From JAAYEL01 sp964344625 (GTDB taxonomy: Bacteria; Bacillota; Clostridia; Tissierellales; Peptoniphilaceae): a stretch of DNA of 60,840 nt. Position 1 is the stretch's first letter; every line of letters starts with the position of its first letter. The stretch is from assembly GCA_964344625.1 (NCBI GenBank), contig CAYFNZ010000002.1:1-60840 (forward strand). The letters are read 5' to 3'. A program made the translations under genes and the position numbers. Positions 15,124 through 22,283 of this stretch are shown in pieces. The notes below the pieces were generated by a model. The model did no database searches, had not been told where the DNA came from, and saw only the letters and a list, made by a program, of their open reading frames with translations.

Positions 15124-16924
15124 CTTCAACTTCCATTACCATTGGCAATATCATTGGATCTCTCTTAAGTTCGGAAAATACATAAGATTTTATCTTGTCT
15201 CTAATAGTATTCTTAATTGTGGACATTTCTATCCTCTTGTTGCTCTTATTTAGGTCCTTCATTATTCTTTCAACAATCTTGTAGATTTCATCGAATAATT
15301 CGCTTGAACCCTTTACATATACAAAACCTCTTGTAATTATTTCAGGTTTTCCTACAAGCTTATTTGTTTTTGGATCATAGCTTACAGCTACTGCTATTAA
15401 GCCTTCTTCAGACAAGTGCTTTCTATCCCTTAAGACTACATTTCCAACGTCACCAACACCTAGACCGTCAACTAAAACTGGTCCGGATTGAACTTGGTTT
15501 GTAATTCTTAGGCTATTTCTAGTCAATTCAAAAACATCACCATTTTTACCTACTAGGATATTGTCTGGCTCGATGCCTACAGAAATCGCTAATTCCTTAT
15601 GCATTTTAAGGTGTCTTGCTTCACCATGAACTGGTATGAAAAATTTAGGTCTAATCAAGGATAGCATTAGCTTTAATTCTTCCCTAGCAGCGTGACCTGA
15701 AACGTGAACATCTGCAAGTTTAGAGTAAATAACATTACATCCTATGTTTGTAAGGTTATTTATTACATCCCCCATTGCACCTTCATTTCCAGGAATTGGA
15801 GTCGCTGATATAACTACCGTATCTCCTGGCATTAGCTTTACCTTTCTATGCTCAGACTTAGATAATCTTGTAAGGGCACTTAAAGGCTCTCCTTGACTAC
15901 CTGTAGTTAAAAGAACTATTTCATTGGCATCGAATTTATCAATTTCATTAATGTGTCTTAAAGTGTCTTTCTTTATTCTTAAATATCCTAAATCAATGGC
16001 GATTTTGACATTCTTTTCCATTGACCTTCCGGAAATAAATAGTTTTCTATTGTGAAATTCTGTTGCATCAATTACTTGTTGAACCCTGTGAAGGTTTGAA
16101 GCAAAGGTTGCAATAATAATTCTTTCTTCTGCTTCAATAAATATTTGCTTAAATGTTTCCCTAACTGTTAATTCACTCATAGTGTAGCCTGGTCTTTCTA
16201 CATTAGTAGAATCTTGAAGAAGTAGAAGAACTCCTTCCTTACCAAGCTGACCAAATCTTTGTAGGTCCATATAAACTCCATCTATTGGAGTGTAATCTAT
16301 CTTGAAGTCTCCAGTAAATATAACTTTACCAATATCTGTATGAAGTACTATTGAAGTCGCATCAGGTATTGAGTGATTTACCCTTACAAATTCAATTAAA
16401 GTTTGTCCTAGCTTGATGGTTTGTCCTGGATGAACAGTTTTTAAAACTGATGTATCCAAGTTATGTTCTCTTAATTTAACCTCTATCAAACCTAGGGTTA
16501 GTTTTGTTGAATAAACTTTGGTTGGTATCCTTTTTAATAGGTAAGGAACTGCACCTATATGGTCCTCATGACCATGTGTTACTAGTAGGGCCTTAACCCT
16601 GTCCTTATTTTCTTCCAAATAAGTCATATCAGGTATTACAATGTCAATACCTAACATGGTTTCGTCTGGAAAAGTAAGACCTGCATCAATGATAAAAATA
16701 TCGTTTCCAATTTCAACTGCGGTCATGTTTTTTCCTATTTCTCCCAGTCCGCCAAGAGGTATAATCTTAATCTTATCGTAGCTCATTTTTCTTCTTACCT
16801 TCTTAATGTTTTTCTTTTTAAACTGTGAGTTTTTATTTACTTTTGTTATCGACTTACTAAATTTACTTTTGCTATTGTGTTTAATCTTATTATTCTGTTT
16901 GTTTTGTTTAACTATTTTCTCCAT
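15107..16924 (-). CDS. Ribonuclease J
   Basis: The 605-residue metallo-beta-lactamase/beta-CASP nuclease has 5'-3' exo- and endonuclease activity in mRNA decay. IPLGGLGEIGKNM opens the core at about 55, HGHEDHIGAVPY (about 116-121) binds zinc, and TGSQGEPLSAL, the late GHAAREELKLML and PVHGEARHLKMHKE are beta-CASP motifs. The C-terminal domain ends with TRGFVYVKGSSELFDEI. The first 46 residues are a Lys/Asn-rich extension. The ATG at 16924 has GAAAGG 5 bases upstream; an internal ATG at about codon 47 would give the usual length. J1 and J2 cannot be separated here. Confidence 0.94.
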   Translation of the reverse strand: MEKIVKQNKQNNKIKHNSKSKFSKSITKVNKNSQFKKKNIKKVRRKMSYDKIKIIPLGGLGEIGKNMTAVEIGNDIFIIDAGLTFPDETMLGIDIVIPDMTYLEENKDRVKALLVTHGHEDHIGAVPYLLKRIPTKVYSTKLTLGLIEVKLREHNLDTSVLKTVHPGQTIKLGQTLIEFVRVNHSIPDATSIVLHTDIGKVIFTGDFKIDYTPIDGVYMDLQRFGQLGKEGVLLLLQDSTNVERPGYTMSELTVRETFKQIFIEAEERIIIATFASNLHRVQQVIDATEFHNRKLFISGRSMEKNVKIAIDLGYLRIKKDTLRHINEIDKFDANEIVLLTTGSQGEPLSALTRLSKSEHRKVKLMPGDTVVISATPIPGNEGAMGDVINNLTNIGCNVIYSKLADVHVSGHAAREELKLMLSLIRPKFFIPVHGEARHLKMHKELAISVGIEPDNILVGKNGDVFELTRNSLRITNQVQSGPVLVDGLGVGDVGNVVLRDRKHLSEEGLIAVAVSYDPKTNKLVGKPEIITRGFVYVKGSSELFDEIYKIVERIMKDLNKSNKRIEMSTIKNTIRDKIKSYVFSELKRDPMILPMVMEVEDERNK

Positions 16925-16935
16925 TTTTACCTTTC

Positions 16936-17184
16936 TTATTGTTCTTCCTGGTACTCATCCAAGAGTTCAATATATAAAGATAAGATTTCGTCAAATTCTT
17001 TTTTATCATCTATAGTCTCAAAAATAGCTTCATCGTCTTCAAAGCTTAACCTCATGATATATATTTGTTCATCTTCTCCTAACATAGCTGCATACTCTTG
17101 ATCCTCAACACCAAAAGTATCAAGCAGCTCGAACTCATAGTCTCTAGTACCATCATTTAAAATTATTTTTTCCATATTTTCCAT
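16936..17184 (-). CDS. DUF1292 (YrzB-like) protein
   Basis: The protein has 82 residues and is strongly acidic. IILNDGTRDYEFELLDTFGV and DQEYAAMLGEDEQIYIMRLS are the two typical DUF1292 strand blocks. It lies between ruvX and rnj, exactly where B. subtilis has yrzB after yrrK. No biochemical role is known to me. It is shorter than the His/Cys-rich paralogue at 8784-9281 and lacks its metal-binding tail. Confidence 0.88.
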   Translation of the reverse strand: MENMEKIILNDGTRDYEFELLDTFGVEDQEYAAMLGEDEQIYIMRLSFEDDEAIFETIDDKKEFDEILSLYIELLDEYQEEQ

Positions 17185-17186
17185 AT

Positions 17187-17597
17187 TTATCTACCATCTA
17201 AATAGGATTGCAAAATATAGGTAGCTGCAATCTTGTCGATGTGCTCCTTTCTATTTTCCCTTCTTACCTTCGTCTCCATTAGTACCCTATTAGCTGAAAT
17301 AGTAGTCATTCTCTCATCAACATAGATAATTTCATTGTCTACTCTCTTTTTTAACAAGTCTACAAAACTCATGACTCTCTGAGCTTGGGGTCCTACTGTC
17401 TTATTCATATTGTAAGGCATTCCAACGATAATCTTTGAAACCTGGTATTCTTCAATAATTTTAGCTATTTTTTCTAGGTCTTGGTCGACCTTTGTCCTTT
17501 TTATTGTCTCGTGGGCACTGGCAATCATAAACATCGGGTCGCTTAAGGCAACTCCAATAGTTTTAGTTCCGACATCAAGCCCCATGTATCTTTCCAT
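17187..17597 (-). CDS. ruvX: YqgF/RuvX-family putative Holliday junction resolvase
   Basis: It has an RNase H-like fold. GLDVGTKTIGVALSDP supplies the first catalytic Asp, VGMPYNMNKTVGPQ is the family motif, and VDERMTT supplies the second acidic site. At 136 residues from ATG 17597 it matches the usual length of about 138. GGAGG lies 9 bases before this ATG. A longer frame to 17660 would run through a hairpin and lacks a ribosome-binding site. It may act as resolvase or in rRNA processing, as in E. coli YqgF. Confidence 0.92.
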   Translation of the reverse strand: MERYMGLDVGTKTIGVALSDPMFMIASAHETIKRTKVDQDLEKIAKIIEEYQVSKIIVGMPYNMNKTVGPQAQRVMSFVDLLKKRVDNEIIYVDERMTTISANRVLMETKVRRENRKEHIDKIAATYILQSYLDGR

Positions 17598-17630
17598 CTT
17601 GGTCTTCCTCCAGTAATGTATAAACTGCAC

Positions 17631-17661
17631 AATGCAGAGCTCATTTCCCAAGCTCTGCATT
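17631..17661 (-). other. Intra-operon hairpin between ireB and ruvX
   Basis: AATGCAGAGCT (17631-17641) and AGCTCTGCATT (17651-17661) form a perfect 11-bp stem with a 9-base loop. No T tract follows on either strand, so it is unlike a terminator. It sits in the only sizeable gap (85 bases) of the alaS-pepD run and may be an RNA processing or stability element. Confidence 0.7.
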
Positions 17662-17682
17662 TGTAATTATTACTTATGTGGA

Positions 17683-17955
17683 TTATTTCTTACTAATATT
17701 ATTATTTTCTAAATAATAAGTTAGCAATTCATCTAACAGTTCATCCCTGTCTATTTGTCTAATCATTTTCCTAGCATCCTTATGACTAGTAATGTAAGAT
17801 GGGTCACCTGATAATACGTATCCTATCAATTGATTCTTTGGCTCATAGCCTTTTTCAATCAAGGCATCATATACGTTTTTTACAATATCTACAATTTTTT
17901 CATTACCTTCATGAGGCAATTTAAATAGCATGGTTTCTTTCTTATCATTGAACAT
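17683..17955 (-). CDS. ireB: IreB family regulatory phosphoprotein (UPF0297)
   Basis: This 90-residue cytosolic protein has FKLPHEGNEKIVDIVKNVYD, then NQLIGYVLSGDPSYITSH and a helical tail, which is the full UPF0297/IreB pattern. In Enterococcus faecalis IreB is phosphorylated near the N-terminus by the PASTA kinase IreK and influences cephalosporin resistance. Thr8 lies in the equivalent region. No Ser/Thr kinase gene is in this window. It lies 9 bases after alaS with an AGGAGG site. Confidence 0.94.
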   Translation of the reverse strand: MFNDKKETMLFKLPHEGNEKIVDIVKNVYDALIEKGYEPKNQLIGYVLSGDPSYITSHKDARKMIRQIDRDELLDELLTYYLENNNISKK

Positions 17956-17964
17956 AAAAGCCTC

Positions 17965-20565
17965 CTATTTATTAGCAATAAATTCTACAACTTCTTCTAA
18001 AGCCTTGTCTAAAGCTTGAATATCCTTGCCACCTGCAGATGCAAAATCTGGTCTTCCACCACCATTTCCACCTGTCTTTTGAGCGACAAATTTTACTATT
18101 TTACCAGCGTTGAAGCCTTCTTTTGTTAAGTTTTTAGAAATAGAGCTTAGGAATAATAGCTTGCCATCAAAAACACTTGCGAAAACTATTACCATGTTTT
18201 CGTGTTTGTCCTTGATTTTGTCTGAAATGTTTCTCATTTCATCCATAGACATTCCGTCAAACTTATTAATCAAAAGATTGTAGCCATCACATGCTGTAAT
18301 TTTACTACTTAAATCATCGGCAGCTTGACCGTCTTTTAATGAATTTAATTCCTTAATTTCCTTTTCAAGCTTAGATGTTTTTTCTTGTAATTCATTTATA
18401 CGATTTAATATATTGTCATTTGTTGACTTAAGAGCTTGTGCATATGATTCCTCTTTTGCTTCAAGATTATTAATATACTCGTAGACCTTATTGCCAGTAA
18501 TAGCTTCTATACGTCTTACACCTGCAGCTATTCCGCTTTCAGATATAATCTTAATCATTTGCACTTCTGAAGTATTCTTAACATGGCAGCCTCCACACAA
18601 TTCTGTTGAGAAATCTCCCATGCTTACCACTCTTACTACGTCTTTATACTTATCTTCAAATAGGCCTATTGCACCCATTTCTTGAGATTTCTTAAGGTCA
18701 GTAAGTTCTATATTTACATCAAGACCTAAAAATACTTGTCTATTTGCAATCTCTTCAATCTTCTTAAGGTCTTCATTGCTAATTGCTTCAAAATGCGTAA
18801 AGTCAAATCTTGTCCTATTTTCATCTACATGAGATCCAGCTTGCTTGATATGATTACCAAGCACCATCCTTAAAGCCTTGTGAAGGATATGAGTTGCTGA
18901 GTGATTCTTCGTAATAGCAAGTCTTCTATCAAGGTCAACCTTTGCTATAACTTCTTCTTCAAGGCTTAATTCACCTTCAAGGACTTCAACAAAGTTATAG
19001 TAGGTTTCTTCAGCGTTCTTTTTAGTATCAAGAACCTTAAGTTTAGCTCCAGATGATTCTATAATACCCTTATCTCCTACTTGTCCACCACCTTCACCGT
19101 AAAATGGTGTTTTTTCAAGGATGATTATAGCCTTATCATTCTTTTCTATCTTAGAAACTTCCTTTGAGTCTAGAAGAAGAGCCTTTACTTTAGTTGAAAC
19201 TTCAAGATTATCATAGCCAACAAATTCAGTCTTACCATAGCCTTCAATATTCACTTGGTCTTCTTCCCAGCCACCTTCGAATCCTTTAGATCTTCTAGAT
19301 GTTTCTTTTTGAATTTGCATTTGTTCCTTAAAGCCTTCTTCATCAACTTCAATTCCGTTGTCAGCTGCAATTTCAATAGTCAAATCAATTGGGAAGCCGT
19401 AAGTATCATATAGCTTAAAGGCGTCTTTGCCACTAATTTGAGTCTTATTAGCAGCCTTTAAATCCTTTATTAGTGAATTTAATATTTCCAAACCTTGGTC
19501 TATTGTTTCTTGGAACTTGTCTTCTTCTTGCTTAACAATCTTAACTATTCTATCAAAGTCTTCTAGTAATTCAGGATATTCAGGTTTATATATATCAGCA
19601 ACCACTCTAACGATTTCTGATAAGAAGTTACCTTTAATTCCTAAAAGCTTGCCATGTCTATAAGCCCTTCTAATCAGTCTTCTTAAAATGTAGCCCCTAC
19701 CTTCATTTGATGGAATTACCCCATCATATATCAAGAAGGACATAGCCTTTGAATGGTCCATAATAACCCTAAAAGATTCATCGTCTTTCGGATTGTCACC
19801 GTATTTCTTTCCTGATAATTCTTCAATCTTTCTAAGTAAACCTGAGAAAGAATCTAATTCAAAGATATTAGAAGCACCTTCCAGAACTAGAGCTAGTCTT
19901 TCAAGTCCCATACCTGTGTCTATGTTTGGTGCAGGTAATGGATTATAATTGCCTTCTGAGTCTTTGTCAAATTGAGTGAATACTAGATTCCAGATTTCCA
20001 TATATCTGTCATCTTCATTTTCGCTAAATGCTTCCCCTCTATCATAGTGGATTTCAGAACATGGGCCGCATGGACCTTCTTCTAATTCCCAGAAGTTATC
20101 TTCCTTGCCTAATTTCTTTATTCTGTCAGCAGGAACTCCGATTTTATTGTGCCAGATGTCATAAGCTTCTTGGTCTTCTTCATAAACTGTTATATATAGT
20201 CTTTCAGGGTCTAACTCTAAAACTTGTGTTAAAAACTCCCAAGCCCAAGAAATTGCCTCTTCTTTGAAATAATTTCCAAAAGAAAAATTACCCAACATTT
20301 CAAAAAATGTAGCATGTCTATGAGTCTTTCCTACATTATCTATATCTAAAGTCCTTAGACATCTTTGACTTGAAGTCGCCTTGTTATTAGGCATTTTCTT
20401 AGTGCCTGTAAAATATTCCTTCAAAGGAGCCATACCTGCGTTTATTAGCAATAAGCTCTTGTCTTTTTCTGGAATAAGTGAATAACTTTTTAATCTTGTG
20501 TGACCTTTTGATTCAAAAAAGTCTAAAAATGCTTTACGAATTTCATTAAATTTTAACTCTTTCAT
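17965..20565 (-). CDS. alaS: Alanine--tRNA ligase
   Basis: This class II synthetase charges tRNA-Ala. Its 866 residues match the bacterial norm. The N-terminal catalytic core has KATSSQRCLRT and GPCSEIHYDRG. The editing domain has HSATHILHKAL and the zinc-binding CGGCHVKNTSE. The C-terminal C-Ala part contains a coiled coil and GGRPDFASAGG. It leads the long operon with a promoter about 25 bases upstream. I saw no T-box leader: only 64 bases separate it from the Rrf2 gene. Confidence 0.97.
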   Translation of the reverse strand: MKELKFNEIRKAFLDFFESKGHTRLKSYSLIPEKDKSLLLINAGMAPLKEYFTGTKKMPNNKATSSQRCLRTLDIDNVGKTHRHATFFEMLGNFSFGNYFKEEAISWAWEFLTQVLELDPERLYITVYEEDQEAYDIWHNKIGVPADRIKKLGKEDNFWELEEGPCGPCSEIHYDRGEAFSENEDDRYMEIWNLVFTQFDKDSEGNYNPLPAPNIDTGMGLERLALVLEGASNIFELDSFSGLLRKIEELSGKKYGDNPKDDESFRVIMDHSKAMSFLIYDGVIPSNEGRGYILRRLIRRAYRHGKLLGIKGNFLSEIVRVVADIYKPEYPELLEDFDRIVKIVKQEEDKFQETIDQGLEILNSLIKDLKAANKTQISGKDAFKLYDTYGFPIDLTIEIAADNGIEVDEEGFKEQMQIQKETSRRSKGFEGGWEEDQVNIEGYGKTEFVGYDNLEVSTKVKALLLDSKEVSKIEKNDKAIIILEKTPFYGEGGGQVGDKGIIESSGAKLKVLDTKKNAEETYYNFVEVLEGELSLEEEVIAKVDLDRRLAITKNHSATHILHKALRMVLGNHIKQAGSHVDENRTRFDFTHFEAISNEDLKKIEEIANRQVFLGLDVNIELTDLKKSQEMGAIGLFEDKYKDVVRVVSMGDFSTELCGGCHVKNTSEVQMIKIISESGIAAGVRRIEAITGNKVYEYINNLEAKEESYAQALKSTNDNILNRINELQEKTSKLEKEIKELNSLKDGQAADDLSSKITACDGYNLLINKFDGMSMDEMRNISDKIKDKHENMVIVFASVFDGKLLFLSSISKNLTKEGFNAGKIVKFVAQKTGGNGGGRPDFASAGGKDIQALDKALEEVVEFIANK

Positions 20566-20591
20566 CTATTTCTCCTTAAGTATCTCCGATA

Positions 20592-20600
20592 ATTATAACA
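20592..20600 (-). promoter_or_regulatory. Extended -10 promoter of the alaS operon
   Basis: On the minus strand TGTTATAAT (TATAAT at 20592-20597 with TGT before it) lies about 27 bases upstream of the alaS ATG. The -35 region is poor, as expected for an extended -10 promoter. Confidence 0.6.
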
Positions 20601-20629
20601 TATTAAAGAGATTTATTGTATTCTAAAGT

Positions 20630-21019
20630 CTATATGTCATCCAATGTCATATTGTCAATCACTTCATTGACAGCTCTATCGACTTTAATAAAAACATGTC
20701 TTGTAACACAGTCGATCATATCGCATTCAGTATGGTCATTACAGTCAGATGAATAATCTATGCTTCCCTCTAAAGCTCTGATGACTTCACCAACACTGAT
20801 TTCTTTTGGATTCTTCGCCAAGATATAACCGCCAAATTTCCCCCTCTTAGAGATAACTATATGAGATTTCTTCAACCTGATAAATAATTGCTCTAAATAA
20901 TTTTGGCTCAAATTCAAGTCATCAACTAAACGAGGTAAAGAGATTGGCCCTTCTTCATAATGTTGTTTTAAATAATAGACTGCTCTAAGTCCATATCTGC
21001 TTCTTGTAGTTAATTTCAT
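20630..21019 (-). CDS. Rrf2-family transcriptional regulator with three-cysteine cluster motif
   Basis: This 129-residue protein has a winged helix (MKLTTRSRYGLRAVYYLKQH; LSQNYLEQLFIRLK) and the wing KRGKFGGYILA, standard for Rrf2/IscR/CymR. Cys93, Cys99 and Cys104 (C-x5-C-x4-C) occupy the region where IscR and NsrR bind an iron-sulfur cluster; CymR lacks them. It is therefore probably a redox or Fe-S sensing regulator; IscR-like is my best guess. It is divergent from yitT (21146), and an imperfect palindrome lies across that promoter. Confidence 0.88.
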   Translation of the reverse strand: MKLTTRSRYGLRAVYYLKQHYEEGPISLPRLVDDLNLSQNYLEQLFIRLKKSHIVISKRGKFGGYILAKNPKEISVGEVIRALEGSIDYSSDCNDHTECDMIDCVTRHVFIKVDRAVNEVIDNMTLDDI

Positions 21020-21082
21020 TTTACTCTCCTAGCCTCTATTATATATTAAAAGATGAATTATAAAAACTTTAAAACCAATCAA

Positions 21083-21121
21083 TTGACAAATCCTGTATAA
21101 TTGCTATTATCGATATAGGAT
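21083..21121 (+). promoter_or_regulatory. Promoter of yitT with possible Rrf2 operator
   Basis: TTGACA (21083-21088), 16 bases and TATTAT (21105-21110) form the promoter. ATCCTGTAT (21090-21098) and ATATAGGAT (21113-21121) are an imperfect inverted repeat (8 of 9 positions) around the -10, suitable for a dimeric repressor. Binding by the divergent Rrf2 protein is inference. Confidence 0.55.
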
Positions 21122-21145
21122 AAAATGATAAGGAGTAATTTTTAG

Positions 21146-22039
21146 ATGAAAAGACTTTTGTTTAACCACAAGCTCGGCCAAGAACATAAACCTATGACCA
21201 AGGTAGAAGAATATGGCTATTTAAACTTGGGAGTTATTTTAATAGCTGTCGGGGTCTATTTTTTTAAGTTCCCCAATAATTTTGCAATAGGAGGAGTCAG
21301 TGGTATTTCCGTCCTATTAAATGCTTGGATGCCCAGCTTAAATGCCCCTACCATCAACTTTATTTTAAATATGGTATTTTTAGCCTTGGGGATTTTGATT
21401 TTTGGTAAGAATTTTGGTTTAAAGACAGCCTACGCAACTATCTTGCTTTCTGTCCTTATAAAGCTATTTGAATATATAGCACCCATTAGCCAACCTCTAA
21501 CAAACCAACCCTTCTTAGAATTAATTTATGCGGTATTATTACCTGGTATTGGCGGTGGTATGTTATTTAATATTAAGGCATCTTCTGGTGGTACAGATGT
21601 CTTAGCTATGGTTCTAAAAAAATTCACTTCCTTAGATATAGGTAAGGCCCTTTTCGTTAGTGATATAGTTATAACCGGCCTAAGCTTTACAGTCTTCGGT
21701 CCTGAAACTGGCTTACTTTCCACTCTAGGCCTTTTCACTAAGTCTACCCTGATAGATATTACAATAGAAAATATGAACAGGGTAAAGTTCTTTACTATAG
21801 TAACAGAAAAACCTGATGAAATATTAGAATTTATCAAGGTAAATCTGCACAGAGGGGGTACAATCCAAACTGGTAAGGGAATTTATCTTCAATCTGAGAA
21901 GACCATAATTAATGTTGTAGTAAATAACTACGAAGGAACTCTTCTGAGAGACTATGCCGAAAAAGTTGACCCGCACTGCTTTATTACTATCTTAAAAACA
22001 AGCGAAATAATTGGTAAAGGCTTCCATTACATTGCCTAA
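21146..22039 (+). CDS. YitT-family membrane protein with DUF2179 domain (second copy)
   Basis: This is a 297-residue multi-pass membrane protein. GVYFFKFPNNFAIGGVSGIS and GIGGGMLFNIKASSGGTDV are the family's glycine-rich TM motifs, and the C-terminal DUF2179-type domain has LHRGGTIQTGKGIYLQSE. It differs clearly from the copy at 12382-13251 but has the same layout. A GGAG site precedes the ATG. It stands alone between its own promoter and a strong terminator. The transported substrate, if any, is unknown. Confidence 0.88.
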   Translation: MKRLLFNHKLGQEHKPMTKVEEYGYLNLGVILIAVGVYFFKFPNNFAIGGVSGISVLLNAWMPSLNAPTINFILNMVFLALGILIFGKNFGLKTAYATILLSVLIKLFEYIAPISQPLTNQPFLELIYAVLLPGIGGGMLFNIKASSGGTDVLAMVLKKFTSLDIGKALFVSDIVITGLSFTVFGPETGLLSTLGLFTKSTLIDITIENMNRVKFFTIVTEKPDEILEFIKVNLHRGGTIQTGKGIYLQSEKTIINVVVNNYEGTLLRDYAEKVDPHCFITILKTSEIIGKGFHYIA

Positions 22040-22252
22040 GCAAAAAACAATCTATTGAAGAGATTTTCTCCAATAGATTGTTTTATTTTAAAATCCATTA
22101 TTTTTTCCATATAAAGCCCCTTGGCTTTTAGAGAAAAATTAATCTTTTCTTTAGCTTCATAGCTTATGATGCAATCATATTTACTATTTGTACCTATTCT
22201 GGTATCTGCAAAATTTTTAACTATAAAAAACCTTGCTTATTAAACCTTTCAT
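22036..22252 (-). pseudogene. Small gene split by a single-base frameshift (about 71 codons)
   Basis: After the leuS stop, AGAAGG lies 6 bases before an ATG at 22252. That frame ends after 11 codons, just past a T6 run (A6 at 22225-22230). Removing one T joins it to an open frame with protein-like content: FADTRIGTNSKYDCIISYEA, then NFSLKAKGLYMEKIMDF, ending at TAG 22036. The last 14 codons are written in the terminator hairpin, so the original gene may have ended differently. I do not recognise the family. It could be a decayed gene, a sequencing error in the homopolymer, or programmed slippage. Confidence 0.5.
22042..22085. terminator. Bidirectional terminator between yitT and the leuS operon
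   Basis: AAACAATCTATTG (22045-22057) pairs with CAATAGATTGTTT (22071-22083); GAGA/TCTC extends the stem. A T tract follows on the plus strand, and six T on the minus strand (A run 22042-22047). Confidence 0.9.
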
Positions 22253-22283
22253 CTTTTACCTTCTAGCAACTAATAAATATCTA

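Noticed and set aside
17631..17661. Reading the ireB-ruvX hairpin as a terminator
   Set aside because: No T tract follows on the minus strand, and the genes beyond it have no separate clear promoter.
20566..20629. T-box leader before alaS (also considered before asnS and leuS)
   Set aside because: The space before alaS is only 64 bases and holds a promoter; leuS and asnS have gaps of under 25 bases or overlap. No specifier or antiterminator structure is possible.
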